From contig BDSL01000119.1 in assembly GCA_003116995.1 (NCBI GenBank), positions 224,834 through 288,833 of the forward strand: a stretch of 64,000 nucleotides of DNA. The letters are read 5' to 3'. Origin of the DNA: Yamagishiella unicocca. Its lineage: Eukaryota > Chlorophyta > Chlorophyceae > Chlamydomonadales > Volvocaceae. The notes below the pieces were generated by a model. It saw nothing but the letters and a program-made list of their open reading frames with translations. It was not told the DNA's origin and made no database searches. This document shows, one piece after another, positions 36,607 through 47,600 of this stretch. Positions within the stretch are counted from its first letter, which is position 1, and each line of letters opens with the position of its first letter. The position numbers and the translations under genes were made by a program.

Positions 36607-39297
36607 CTAGGTGGTAAGGGTGGCGACAGAGGAGCCCCCTGTGTTACCCAGGCACAGCGCAAGGAGGTCACCAAGCTCATCCTCACCCCCGTCACCCCCC
36701 TCCTCCTCAGACACCGCCGCCTCCCTCCCCAGCTGATACGCCCCGACCGAACCCCACCCATGAACCCCACCCCGGCCGTCCGACAACGCCGCCTCTGCAC
36801 CAAACGCCGTGTCGTACAAAGCCGCAGGAGGGGTCGCCGGCTCCGAAACCGCAACGTCCATCGCGCCGCCAGCATAGCTCCCATCCGTCGCCTTCATCAG
36901 CTCATGCTGCGCCTGTAGGGCCGCAGCGAGAGACTGGCGCACCACAACGTAGTAGCTGGGGGTGCCGAAATCGTCCGTAAAGCCAACTAGCTCTGGCGAC
37001 GCGCCGTACACGTCCTCCATCCGTACAAAAACGCCGTACGCGTCCTGCACCACGACGATCCCGTCCTCTGTTGTGAACAGGGGGTCGTGTGCGACGACGG
37101 GGTCCAAGTCCATGTCCAAGTCCTCGGGCGGCGCGGCGGGGGGGCCACGCGCGGCGGTGTCACGCGGGGGAGCGGGTGTGGCGGGGGGGGCCTTGGGTTT
37201 CCGCGTCGTCCGGACACGCGGCGCGTGGGGGGGGGCGCCACGTGGAGCCGAAGGAAACGCGGGGAAGTCCTCGGAGGCAAGTTGGAAGGGCTGAGGAGGC
37301 GGCTCGATGACGACGACGCCACAGGAGCCGTCGACCGAACCCTCGCCGCCTTCCTCTACCTCCTCCTCCTCTTTGATTCGGTACCCCCCCTCCTCCTCCT
37401 CCTCCTTCTCGTCCAACTTCCCCTCCGCGGTGGCACCACCCACCGCTCCCTCCACAGCTGCCGCTCGGCCGCGCGCCCGCCGCTGCAACACCTGCCAGCC
37501 GCCGCCCAGCTCCCCGCTGTCGGCGTCGGGGTCGTTGTTGGTATCGATGCGGGTGTCGGTGTCGGTGTGGCAGTGCCCTGCGCAGCGGTGAGGACGGGCG
37601 GAGCGCGGTGTGCGTGTGCGTGTGGGGGAACCGCCTCCAAGGATAGTTCTACTAGCACCGCCGCTGCCGCTGCCGCTGCCGCCGCCGCTGCCGCCGCTGC
37701 CTCAGTAGCTCCTGGTCCGCCCGATAGCTCCCGGGCACGAAATGTGTGGTACAGCCCGCTCCTGCATCCCCACCCCTATCTGCACCCCCCATCCGCGCTC
37801 GCCCTCGAAAACACAAACTCGCCCCTCCCGCGCCTACCCCCGCCCCCCTTTAAAATACCTTTCTTGACACGTGACACACACACGGACACACACACACACG
37901 TTAACCGCACACGCCTACGTACAAGCAGGGGACCATACCTGTGGCCTGCCTGTCCCCGCCCGCGGATTCTAACGCCGCCTGACCGCCAGCTGCCACAGCG
38001 CCGCCGCCGCCGCGCCCTGCTATCGCCGGATCCGCTCCTTTCGCCCCCCGGCGGGCCGCCGCCTTGACCTCCTCCCGCAGCGCCGCCACCACCGCCCGCT
38101 GCTGCTCCAGGCTGGTGGGCGCCGCGTTCTGCCGTACCGCGTGTTGCCGTACATCGCGCTCCGGAACCACTGCGACACTGCTGGGCGCTGAGGGGCAGAG
38201 GCAGCGGGAGGGTGGTGGGCCGCGTTGTCAGCTGCCCCAAACCCATCTGTACGGCATTGGCCCGGCTCAACCCCAAACCCATCCCGACATCTCGTCTCAC
38301 CCGCAGCAGCAGCTGGCACACCAGGAGCGGGAGCGGGGGCAGGAGCAGCAGCCGCGCTTGTTAAAGGCTTCAGCGAAGTGGACCAGGCAGACGGTGTGGG
38401 TAACGGACGAGGGGGAGCTTTCCCGGTGCCCGCTGCGGTGGCGGCCAAGTTGGCTTTGGTTGCGGCTGCAGCTGTGGTTTTGGTTCCCAGCGACTTGGCT
38501 CCAATGAGGGGGGGTGATGAGTTGTTCATCAGGATCTTAATGTTGGTTTGGGTGACGGCGGCAGCCGCGGGGCGCAATGTCGTGATGGAGGAACTTGTAT
38601 GCGGCCTCGGCAGGGGGCCGCCGCCGGGCTTATTGTTGTTAGTGCCGGCCGGCGTCAGCGATGATTTAGCGCTACCGGTCGCGGCAGTTGCCTTCAAAGC
38701 TGCAGGCGGTGTGGGTGGGGTTGCCGCTGTGCGCGTCGTTGCGACGTTGACGGCAACGTTGGCAGCGACGGCGGCTTCACGATTTGCCTCCTTCTTTTTC
38801 GAGTTGACGGGAACTCGGTTGTGGGTCCCCTTGATAGTCCCCGGACAGGCGGCGCCATTGGCCAGGGTTGCAGGGCAGGGGTACCTCGTCTGATGGCGGA
38901 TGGGTACGGTGGGACGGAGTCGGCACAAGCTTAGGAAACAGGCGCGTCAGGCCATAGTGGACGTAGCAGTCGTGAGAACACGAGTTAAAGGAGTTCAAAT
39001 GTGAGTTTCACTTGCAAGGTCTGCACAGGCGTGCAGAAAAAAATTGGGGTTGCGACAACTGCCGTAACTTCCTGTCTAGGACCGAGCCAAAGGTGGAGGA
39101 CTTCATCTAACCCACATCACAGAACCATTATGAGTCAGCGGAAACGTAGATGATTTGCGAAAAGCAGCTTCGCCGCTCACACGTTGTTCCGTGCCGCTGC
39201 CTCGCCCCCTCTTGCGAAGATACGAGTCCATGCATGCGTCGTGGTAGCCATCGCCGGGGCACTTTGGAAAAGTGCAATCCAGCTCCCTGTAACCCAT
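36607..39297 (-). CDS. Unidentified protein with N-terminal Cys/His (zinc-binding-like) module
   Basis: I do not recognise the family. Minus-strand exons supported by splice sites and phase: 39297-39181 (starts MGYRELDC), 38889-38301, 38187-37939; the last exon ends at the TAG at 36607-36609 and includes at least the region from about 37590. The joint between 37938 and about 37590 is unresolved; an Ala-rich frame and an Arg/Gln-rich frame compete. The first two exons join into Cys8-x4-Cys13-x5-His19-x2-Cys22, then Cys44-x9-Cys54-x7-His62 (LDCTFPKCPGDGYHDAC; YPCPATLANGAACPGTI), which looks like a RING-like or treble-clef metal site. Then comes a Lys-rich NSKKKEANREA segment, a long Ala/Thr/Pro-rich linker, a helix-prone LEQQRAVVAALREEVKAAA, an acidic Glu-rich stretch, and a folded-looking C-terminus (EDGIVVVQDAYGVFVRMEDV). 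A TATA-like sequence lies near 39405. Probably nuclear or RNA-related by composition, but that is only inference. Confidence 0.6.
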
Positions 39298-41836
39298 GAA
39301 GAGCGGGTCAACAGACGCCAGTTAAGCACTATCGCTGTTGCATTCGTGCAGCAAGATGGAACTGAGGTGAAAGGCGGTCGATTGTGTGCTTGGTAATAGG
39401 CTCCATATAATACAAATGCGTATTGCGCCGACCTAATGTTTGCGAGAGAGCGAACGGAACGTGACGCCCGAGACCGCGAGACGTAAACATTACAGCTATC
39501 CACATCTAGCAAAGACATCTAAACGCACTTGAAATAATCGTCATCGTGGACTGGCTTCCTGCAGAGTCCACAATGCCGGGAGTCTGTCATTTCCAATAGA
39601 AACACTAGAGCTATGAAGGATAGCAAGATATGGTTGTTTTCGGATTTAAAGGCAGCAATGTAATTGTGATAATGATATAGGATGATCCCAGCTTTTCATG
39701 ACATGACTGGTTGGTCTGGTTCCTCAGGCTATTGACCCAATAGTACGGCAAGAAGCGCGTCGCGCACGTTTTGCTTTCTTAGATGTGGCTAAGTCGGATG
39801 CATGCCATTGAGGTAGTGGAAGTGCAGCCTGTGTATGAATACGAAGGGATGGCTGTCATGGGTGATGCTGATCAGATACAAGTGGCTAGCACGGAGCACC
39901 AGAAAAGGCGATGTAAACAAAAACGCCATTGCATGAAAGTCACATGAGGCACCTGGCTTAACTGACATTATTATCGGGAAAGGGCGCAATACATGCCGTA
40001 CGCTGAGGGTGCTAAGAACCGCCAAGAGGCGGTAGGTCCTGTTACAAGGATGATATGAGAATCGCGACGCAACAACTTGCAGATGAAAGTGAATAGGGTC
40101 CTTTCGTATTCTAAGACGGCTTCAAAGGACCGCCGTCGTGGCTGGCTGACCAAAAGAATGGCTGCACAACATGACGCCCCAAGGCAGCTACAACACACCT
40201 AACGACGAGGCGGGAGGCGCTCCGGCGGAACACATGCTTTCAACAACCTCCTCTGCCGCCCCGCCTATATACACACCATTACGGCGGTAACAATCGTGAC
40301 ATGCCCAAGTCCGGACAATCAGCTCAATAGGATATCACCCGACTGTCCTTACCTAGCCGGCAGTTGGCAAATAGGTGCGCACGCCACAGGTCAGCCATGC
40401 GCGCTGCCTGCGCTGCCGGCCGCGCAGCCAGCCAGACATCGCACCCGCGCAGCAACCACGCAGCCTGCGTGCGCTGCGTGTGACCTCCGCTGCGTCCGCA
40501 CCTAATAACAGCTTGCGCGACAGGAGCATGCAAACACCGGAAGAAAGACAACAAACAACGCCGGTTGGACGGGGCCGGCCCTACCTAGCGAGCTACAGCC
40601 GCTCTGCCGCCTGCGTGCTGGAAGAAGATTGGGTTGGATGGGCGAGCGAGTGAGAGCAAAACTATCTACCTACGCACAGCCAATTACGATACCGCGCTTT
40701 CAGCCATAAGTGAGGCGTGCAGACTAGCAACAAATAAAGACTGGAGCGAGCGAAGCGGCCGCCCGCGGTTGCGCGCCTCGCCTCGTCTCGCTGTTCCCGC
40801 CCGCCGTCGTACGCCGGCATAAGCAACCCATGAGGGGCCGCAACCATGTGGGTGGGTCATCGCGCCCTGCATACACACAAAGACCTGGGGCCCACTGCAA
40901 CAGTCACTGCACACAAATATGACCCTTCTAGCCTCCTATTATCCCCCAAGTTGTACATGTGTGGCATAACCGACCACAACCTCGCCATGCGATCCGCGGG
41001 CACAGCAGAATCATACCCAGCCACCTAGATAGCAACCATACCCACCATCGCATTTCGTTGAACACGCAACCAGCGCACGATGGCCCCGAAACTGCCCTCC
41101 CGCAATGTACGGCACAATCCCATCGCTGCAATAATTCTGCAAGTGAGGCCGAGCCCATCGGGTAACAACTCCCTGATGAAGCGACATCCAACAATCTGAA
41201 CAAGGGGCGGCGGCGGCGGCGGCAGGCAAAAGTTGTGCTAAGCGAGCCACAGCAGCGGGGCCCCCAGGCAGGGGCAGCCGGCCGCAGGCACGTGCGATAG
41301 GATATTTCATCACCATCCACGCACGTACATGAGTTGTGCTTCGATGAATGTCTCCCGTCCGGCTGCATGTGCAGGCCATGACGAATCAGCCGCACAGAGA
41401 TGGCCGCCAGGAAGGCCATTGCCCTCGATGATCTGACCTCAGGTGCTCACCTGCTGCTGTCCTACGTACGACGCCGTACATCAAAACACCCTTGGGCGCC
41501 CGCCTAGGGTCCTGCCAACAAATAAGTTCCGCGGATAGGTGGCGTGCAACGTCCACATGATCAAATCCAACGCTCACTTAACCCAATTTCCGAAGGGGAC
41601 AGACAACAAGGCAGGCACTAAGAAATCAGCAGGCTAGTTTGGACGGCTCCCCGTGACGAAGAGCCATACTTACCCAGTTAACACACCCCATCAAAACGCA
41701 GGACACCGGCCGTTCACTTCCCGCGTTGGCATCTTACCCTTCCCTGCCCTCTGGCTGACACCCTTCCTGCCACAGTATACCCTCTGTTCCCCATCTTTGC
41801 CTTCCTCCATAACTCCAGCGCAGGTCGTTCCCTCCG
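39298..41836. other. Gene-poor stretch, lower GC
   Basis: Only one gene-like hint: a minus-strand ATG at 40398 opening MADLWRAHLFANCRL and ending in a good GTAAGG donor at 40352. No in-phase partner exon was found. Otherwise no coding signal; GC is lower than in the flanking genes. Confidence 0.4.
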
Positions 41837-42158
41837 GTCGATCGCCCCACTTAAGACCGCTTGCGCCTTGCTGCCCACTGAACTTTACTTGTCCTGGTGG
41901 GCGCAATGTGCCCACCATCAAAATACCTTAGCGCCACGCTCGGGATGGGAACGAACCTCCGATCGATACTACCTCCGGCATTTGCTAAGCCCAAACAGGC
42001 ACACACAGCCCCGACACAACCTTGTGGCACAGGGGACGACGGCGCTGGCTTCAAAAAAAGCCCATGGTAGGAGATGCTGCTGAATGACCGTTGGATATGG
42101 TTTCACCCAACGGTCTGCCACAAGGCTGCCCTGGCCACATACAGTGGGCGAAAGTACC
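41837..42158 (+). repeat. Duplicated block, copy 1, with imperfect hairpin
   Basis: Matches 42541-42871 with moderate divergence. The best conserved part runs from TTGCTAAGCCCAAACA to GTCTGCCACAA. It contains ACCGTTGGAT ... ACCCAACGGT at about 42087-42114, a 10-bp stem with one mismatch. Function unknown; could be a structured RNA or a mobile-element end. Confidence 0.75.
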
Positions 42159-42540
42159 ACCAACTCTTTATCGTCTAGTGAATTCGCAAGGAGCCTGAAG
42201 CTCAAGCAACCGCCCGCCCTTACTCGTACGACGCTGCCGCCACACGCACAAGCCAGCCAGCGCCCTGGACCAACCCCCAACCGCCGCCAGCTAAATTGCC
42301 GTATTGCGGCCTCCCTCGGAGCCTAGATAGGCACCACACTCTCCGCGTTTATTTCTCCGCTTCAGCGCACGTGGCTGCACGAGTACCAACTGAACTCGTC
42401 AAATGGCGCGGCCCGCCCCTTCATCACCGCGGCCCGGCCACCTGCCGCCAGCAGTAGCGGAGCCAGCCGCGGCGCTGGGCGCTTCATAACCACAGCCTGC
42501 CACAGCATGCTGGCCGGAGGGAGCAAAACTGAACGTAAGG

Positions 42541-42871
42541 TAGGTCGCCCCACTTCAAACCGCAACCGCGCGCCTTGCTGCTCGCGAAACTTAAATTTCC
42601 CTGGTGCATGGGAACAGTGTTAGCTGCGGCTCCCTTCCCTACCTCGAAGCAGTTCAGCGCCACCCTCGGAAAAGAACCTTACTTCGGTACTATCGCCGGC
42701 ACTTGCTAAGCCCAAACACAGCGCATACACAACTTTGTGGCCAGGGGGACGAATGCGCTGGCCTAGAAAAGACCCATGGTAGGAAATGCTGCTGAATGAC
42801 CGTTGGATTTGGTTTCATCCAACGGTCTGCCACAAAGCGGCGGCCGTGACCAAGCAACGGGCGAAAGCGCC
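42541..42871 (+). repeat. Duplicated block, copy 2, with perfect 10-bp hairpin
   Basis: Second copy of 41837-42158, about 700 bp downstream in the same orientation. At 42799-42826 it reads ACCGTTGGAT, an 8-nt loop, then ATCCAACGGT, a perfect stem. Stem and flanks (CTGAATG before, CTGCCACAA after) are the most conserved part of the pair. Confidence 0.75.
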
Positions 42872-44643
42872 CACCGTTGCGAGGATTAGTAATGTCACAA
42901 GGGGCCTTACGTAGGCCCAAAGCAATCGCAGACCCAACCACTCCTAACCGCTGCCGAGGCAGCTGCTGCTGCCACGAGCACCATCACCGGTTGAGAACAA
43001 CCACCCGCCCTGTGTCCCGTCTTGCTGTCGTACGCTGAGTCAAAGTTAATACGATGTACGATGTACAATGTACGATCGCCTGGCCGTACGCCTTGTTTGC
43101 TGCGCGCTCACTTGGGCTGCGCCTCCCCCCGACTCATCCCAGCATCAACCCTCCCTGCCTCGCTTCCTCCCTCCTCCCCCGCTTGCCTGCTGCGACTCAC
43201 TACGTCCGCAGCTACTATCCTTATCGCCTCGATGGAGGTCGCTGCGCGCCCCCCCATCGGGCCCTCCCGCGGCCCCCCCGGACCTTCGGGGGTTACCACC
43301 TCGATTAGCGCAAGGGGTCGCCCCCCGAGTCAGCGGACTGCCCCTAGCCCGCTAGCTGTTCCCCCCGACGCCCCCCCGACGTGTTACTGCGAACTTGACG
43401 ACGTGCTCCTACCTGGCCGGACGAGCACGTGGGGACCGGGTAGGTCCCGCCAGCCAGTGGCTGAGAACTCAACCTGACAGCAGATGAAGGACAAGCCGTC
43501 CGCCACCGGGCGCGTGACCCCGCAGCGGCAAGCTGCTGCCGAGCTAGCCAGCCAGCCAGCCAGCGACCAACAACCTGGAAAAAGATGGCCCCGCAATTCG
43601 AACTACGAGCGAGCAGACAACAATCAACTCCAGACAGCTGCGAGTCAAACACGGGGTGCTAACTACGGTGCCAACTACGGTGCCAACTACTGCCTGCTCG
43701 TCATGACAGCGCCGGCGCGGTGCGCCCAAGGCCAAGAGCGGCCTCCGCGCGCCGACGGCGATCTGTGTCGGTTGGGCGTTAGCCCGCCTAACGGAAACCG
43801 GCACGTGCAGAAGTAAGGCCCGTTTCTCACACACTCGCGCCAACAGCCGCGCATCCGTGCAGGTAGAGACGATGATTCAACTGCCCGACAAAAGCTGGCC
43901 GTCAATCCTGCACTCCCCGGATGACTGACTGATGACGACAATACTCGCTCCATGACCACCTTGCTTCGTACGACAGCATGTACGGCAGCATGTACGGCGC
44001 GCGTGCAGCCCTTCCCTCTCCAAAGGCGGCGAAGCAGTACCCACTTATGATGGACTTATTCGATACACCCAACAAGCGAGCATGAACATGTTGGCATCTG
44101 ACCCAACATGTCCAGCAAGTAAGAATCACTGATATCCAGGACGATCAAGCAAGATCCAGGTGCTGTTTCCAGGCCCATCGACGCTGTCGAAGGCCCAGGT
44201 TTCGAAGCAACACATTTCCTAACAGCCAATTAACATAATTTCCTACCTACCTGTATTTCAGGAACATAGGACTACACTTCGCGCCGCGACAGCCCCGTCA
44301 TTCGGCTAAACATCAGCATGCATGGACAGCCCGAGGCGGCCCCAGGCGGCGCCCTCAGCAGCGGCATCGCCAAACGCTCGGTCTCGTCAGCACCAGGCCG
44401 GCCTCGGCGCCACCAGGCCGGCCTCAACGACGTGGAAAATGCGGGTCCGACGGCGGCGGCCGGTCGCCTGTGGGCGTGCTTTGGAAGTCGGCCAGCACCT
44501 GATGAGCACAACCGCAATAACCACAAGGGAAGACGGCGATGGATGATTCGGGGGGGCTGCTGGTGGATGTGCGGGGGACGGAGGAGTGCGGTTGGTGTGT
44601 GCTTACTAATCGGCCGTTGCGGTTGTAAAGGTGGTTGAAACCC
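42872..44643. other. Intergenic, 3' flank of the Gln-rich gene
   Basis: A 12-bp triplet repeat (GGTGCCAACTAC)3 lies at about 43655-43690. Plus-strand frames near 43230-43477 are Pro/Arg-rich and not convincing. No gene called. Confidence 0.4.
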
Positions 44644-47600
44644 TCAGCCATCCAGCTGACGCGCCCGGCACACATGAGCTAGCTCCGCGCATGCACCGAT
44701 CGCGCATGCAGCCCCCCACTCGGCGCTCAAGTAAGCACCACCCCCGTCGTGAGTACGCACCTCCATCAGATCCAGATCCAAGGACGCCGCCGCAGGATCC
44801 AACAGCAGGCGCGCGGCGGCCCTCTCCGCCAGCGACGTCGTCCCGTGGTTCACTCCGCCGGCACTACCATTCCCGGTGCTACCGCTGGCGATACCCAGGC
44901 TGAGGGAGAGAGCGTCGTTGCTGCCACTAGTACCGGCGCCGCCACCGCTGCCATCGCCACCGCCGCCGCCGCTGCCGCCGCCAGCCTGGCCTCCGATGGA
45001 CGAGTTTGAAGCTCTGGGGGGTGGACGACCCACCCCTGACTCGGGCGCAGTCTGTGCGCCACCGTCAGCAGCAAGCCCCGTGCCGCCACCGGCAAAGTCC
45101 TGCTGCCACGTCATCATCGTCATCGTCATCTGCGGTTGTTGCAGTTGGCACGCCTGTTCAAGCGGTAGCAGGAACTGCTGCAGCTGCGGCATGTTGGGCA
45201 CCGAGGGATCCCCGAGGTGGCTGTGAGGTGACCCATGGGACGGCGGCCGCAACGCCCTCAGGCCTGCGGCGCCGCCGGCGGGCCCTGCCGCCGTACAGCC
45301 CCGGCCGCCGCCGTCATTGACGTAGGACGGCGAGACGTACCCCGCCGCCTCTCCCACACCTCCCGACTCAGACGGCGACGCCAATGTACGAGGGGGCAGC
45401 AGCACGCCGGACGAGGCCCTCATCAGGCCACTGCTGGTCGTCCGGCTGACGCCTCCGAAGGCGAGGGCGTCCAGGTTGCCGCTGCCGCCGCCGTGGCTGC
45501 CTGCTGCCAGCCCCAGAGAGAGCCCTTGGAAGCCGAGATTGCCGCTGCTGCCGCCTAGCAGGTTCTGGGGAGTGGACCCGTACGGCGATATGGTCGCGCT
45601 GCTGGTGTACGGCGACGGAGTCCCGGTGATCGGCGCACTGCCCAGGCCGTCCGCTGCGGGTATTGCTGCCAGGATCAGCGGCGGCGGTCGGAACATGTCG
45701 GCTGACGGATAGCTTGCTTGTTGTGCGCGTAGCGACAGCTGCTGCTGCTGGTGTTGCTGCAGCTGCTGCAGCTGTTGTTGCTGCTGAAGCTGTTGCAGCT
45801 GCTGCTGCTGTTGCTGGTGGAACAGGAACGACTGTTGCTGCTGTTGTTGCTGCTGCTGTTGTTGCTGCTGTTGTTGTTGCTGCTGTTGCAGCTGCTGCTG
45901 CGAGCTGTTGTAACTGTAGACCCCGCCGGCAAGACCCTGCAGCGTCGAGTAGTTGCGCTGTTGCTGTAGCAGCAGCAGCTGTTGCAGCTGCTGCTGTTGC
46001 TGCGGCGACAGCGATGGAGAGGGTACCGAGGTGTTGGGCAGGCCTTCGGAAGCATCGCCCCCCTGGCCACTGCCCATCCCCATCATGCTGTTAGCTCCAG
46101 GGGTGGCGCCGGCGCCGGCCTGCAGGGGCGAGTCCCCCGCGCTCCAGCTCCCCCGCCCTGCAGCTTCCGTCAATCGGACAGGACTTAGCGCGACGGACAT
46201 GCTGCCAGAATGCCCCTCCGTCCAACTACTTCGCAGAGGAGGGAAGCCTCCGGGAGAGCCCGCTGCTCCGGCCGCAGCAGCACCAGTCGTTGGGGCATAA
46301 AGCGGCGCGGACGCTGTTGCTGTGCCGCCACCTCGACCGGTGGCAGGTGGAAGGAGCGGCGAGACTTGGCGGCTGCCGCCGGCGATGGCACCGGCGCTGA
46401 CAGAAGTCTGGACCGGCTGGTAGCCCAAGTGCGAGTTGGCGCCGTCCGCCGGCGTAGACAGCCGCGTTAGTTGGCCCAAGCTGGAGCGGCGAAGGTACGG
46501 CGAACCGGTTGGCGGTTGGGGGGTGCTGGCCATTGCAACGGTGCTGCCGCTGCTCATCCGTTGGTGGCGAGTCAGTGCCGCGGCGGCAGCCGCGGCGGAC
46601 GCCGCGGCGGCCTCCAGGACCTGTGGATTGAGGCGAGGTCAAGCGACGAAGCAGCAAAGTGGTCAATCCTGAGCGGCGTTAATTGGTGGTTGCTGCAGTT
46701 GATGGTTGTCTTGGTGGTGCTGGGTTGGGTAGGGGCATAGGTATGCTTCACGTACGTGGATGGACGCGTTGGTCCTATCTATGAAATGTGTCCGTCTGGA
46801 AGCAAGGGAAATTCCCTATCTATGAAATGTGTCCGTCTGGAAGCAAGGGAAATTCCCTATCTATGAAGTGTGTCCGTCTGGAAGTAAGGGAAATTTCCTA
46901 TCTTTGAAATGTGTCCGTCTGGAAGTAAGGGAAAAATTTGAAGTGCCGCGATCGGGTGTATGTGCCCGGGTATGTGCCCGGGTATGTGCCCAGGTCTGTG
47001 CCCAGGTCTGTGCCCAGGTCTGTGCGTGCCCGGGACAGAGCTGGCGTGTGCAGAACTGAGTATGAGCTGAAGCAGCGCCCAAACCCACACAGCGGCAGCG
47101 GCAGCGGCAGCCAGCAGCGGCAGCAGCAACGTTTTCTATTTTTTTCAATTATCTCGCAAGTACCGGTAAGTACCGGTATCGACCTACGGGTGTTTTCTCA
47201 ACATCCCGGACGTATCGGCCCCTGCCTATCCGCGGAGCAAGGTGCGGACCACTCAGGACCGGCGGGCCACTTCACCACCCGAGTCCCGGCCGAGCCCCCA
47301 CCCACCTGCCGCGCCACCACTTGTTCGACGTTGCACATCGGACCGCCGGCCCCAGCCGCAGTGATGGTGGGGAAGCCGCCGGCGGTGCTGCCGCTTCCAA
47401 ACGAGGCCCCCACCATCGTCTGCTGCCACGCCGCCGCGCCGACGCCGAAGCTCGCCGCGCCCCCCAGGTGGGCACTCGTGCCGCCGCCGCTGGTGCCGCC
47501 GCCGCCCCCTAGGTAGGCACTCGTGCCGCCGCTGGTGCCGCCTCCACCCGCAGCGCCCGTATCGTCATCCTGGGACATCACGGAGACGACAGGGGACCTG

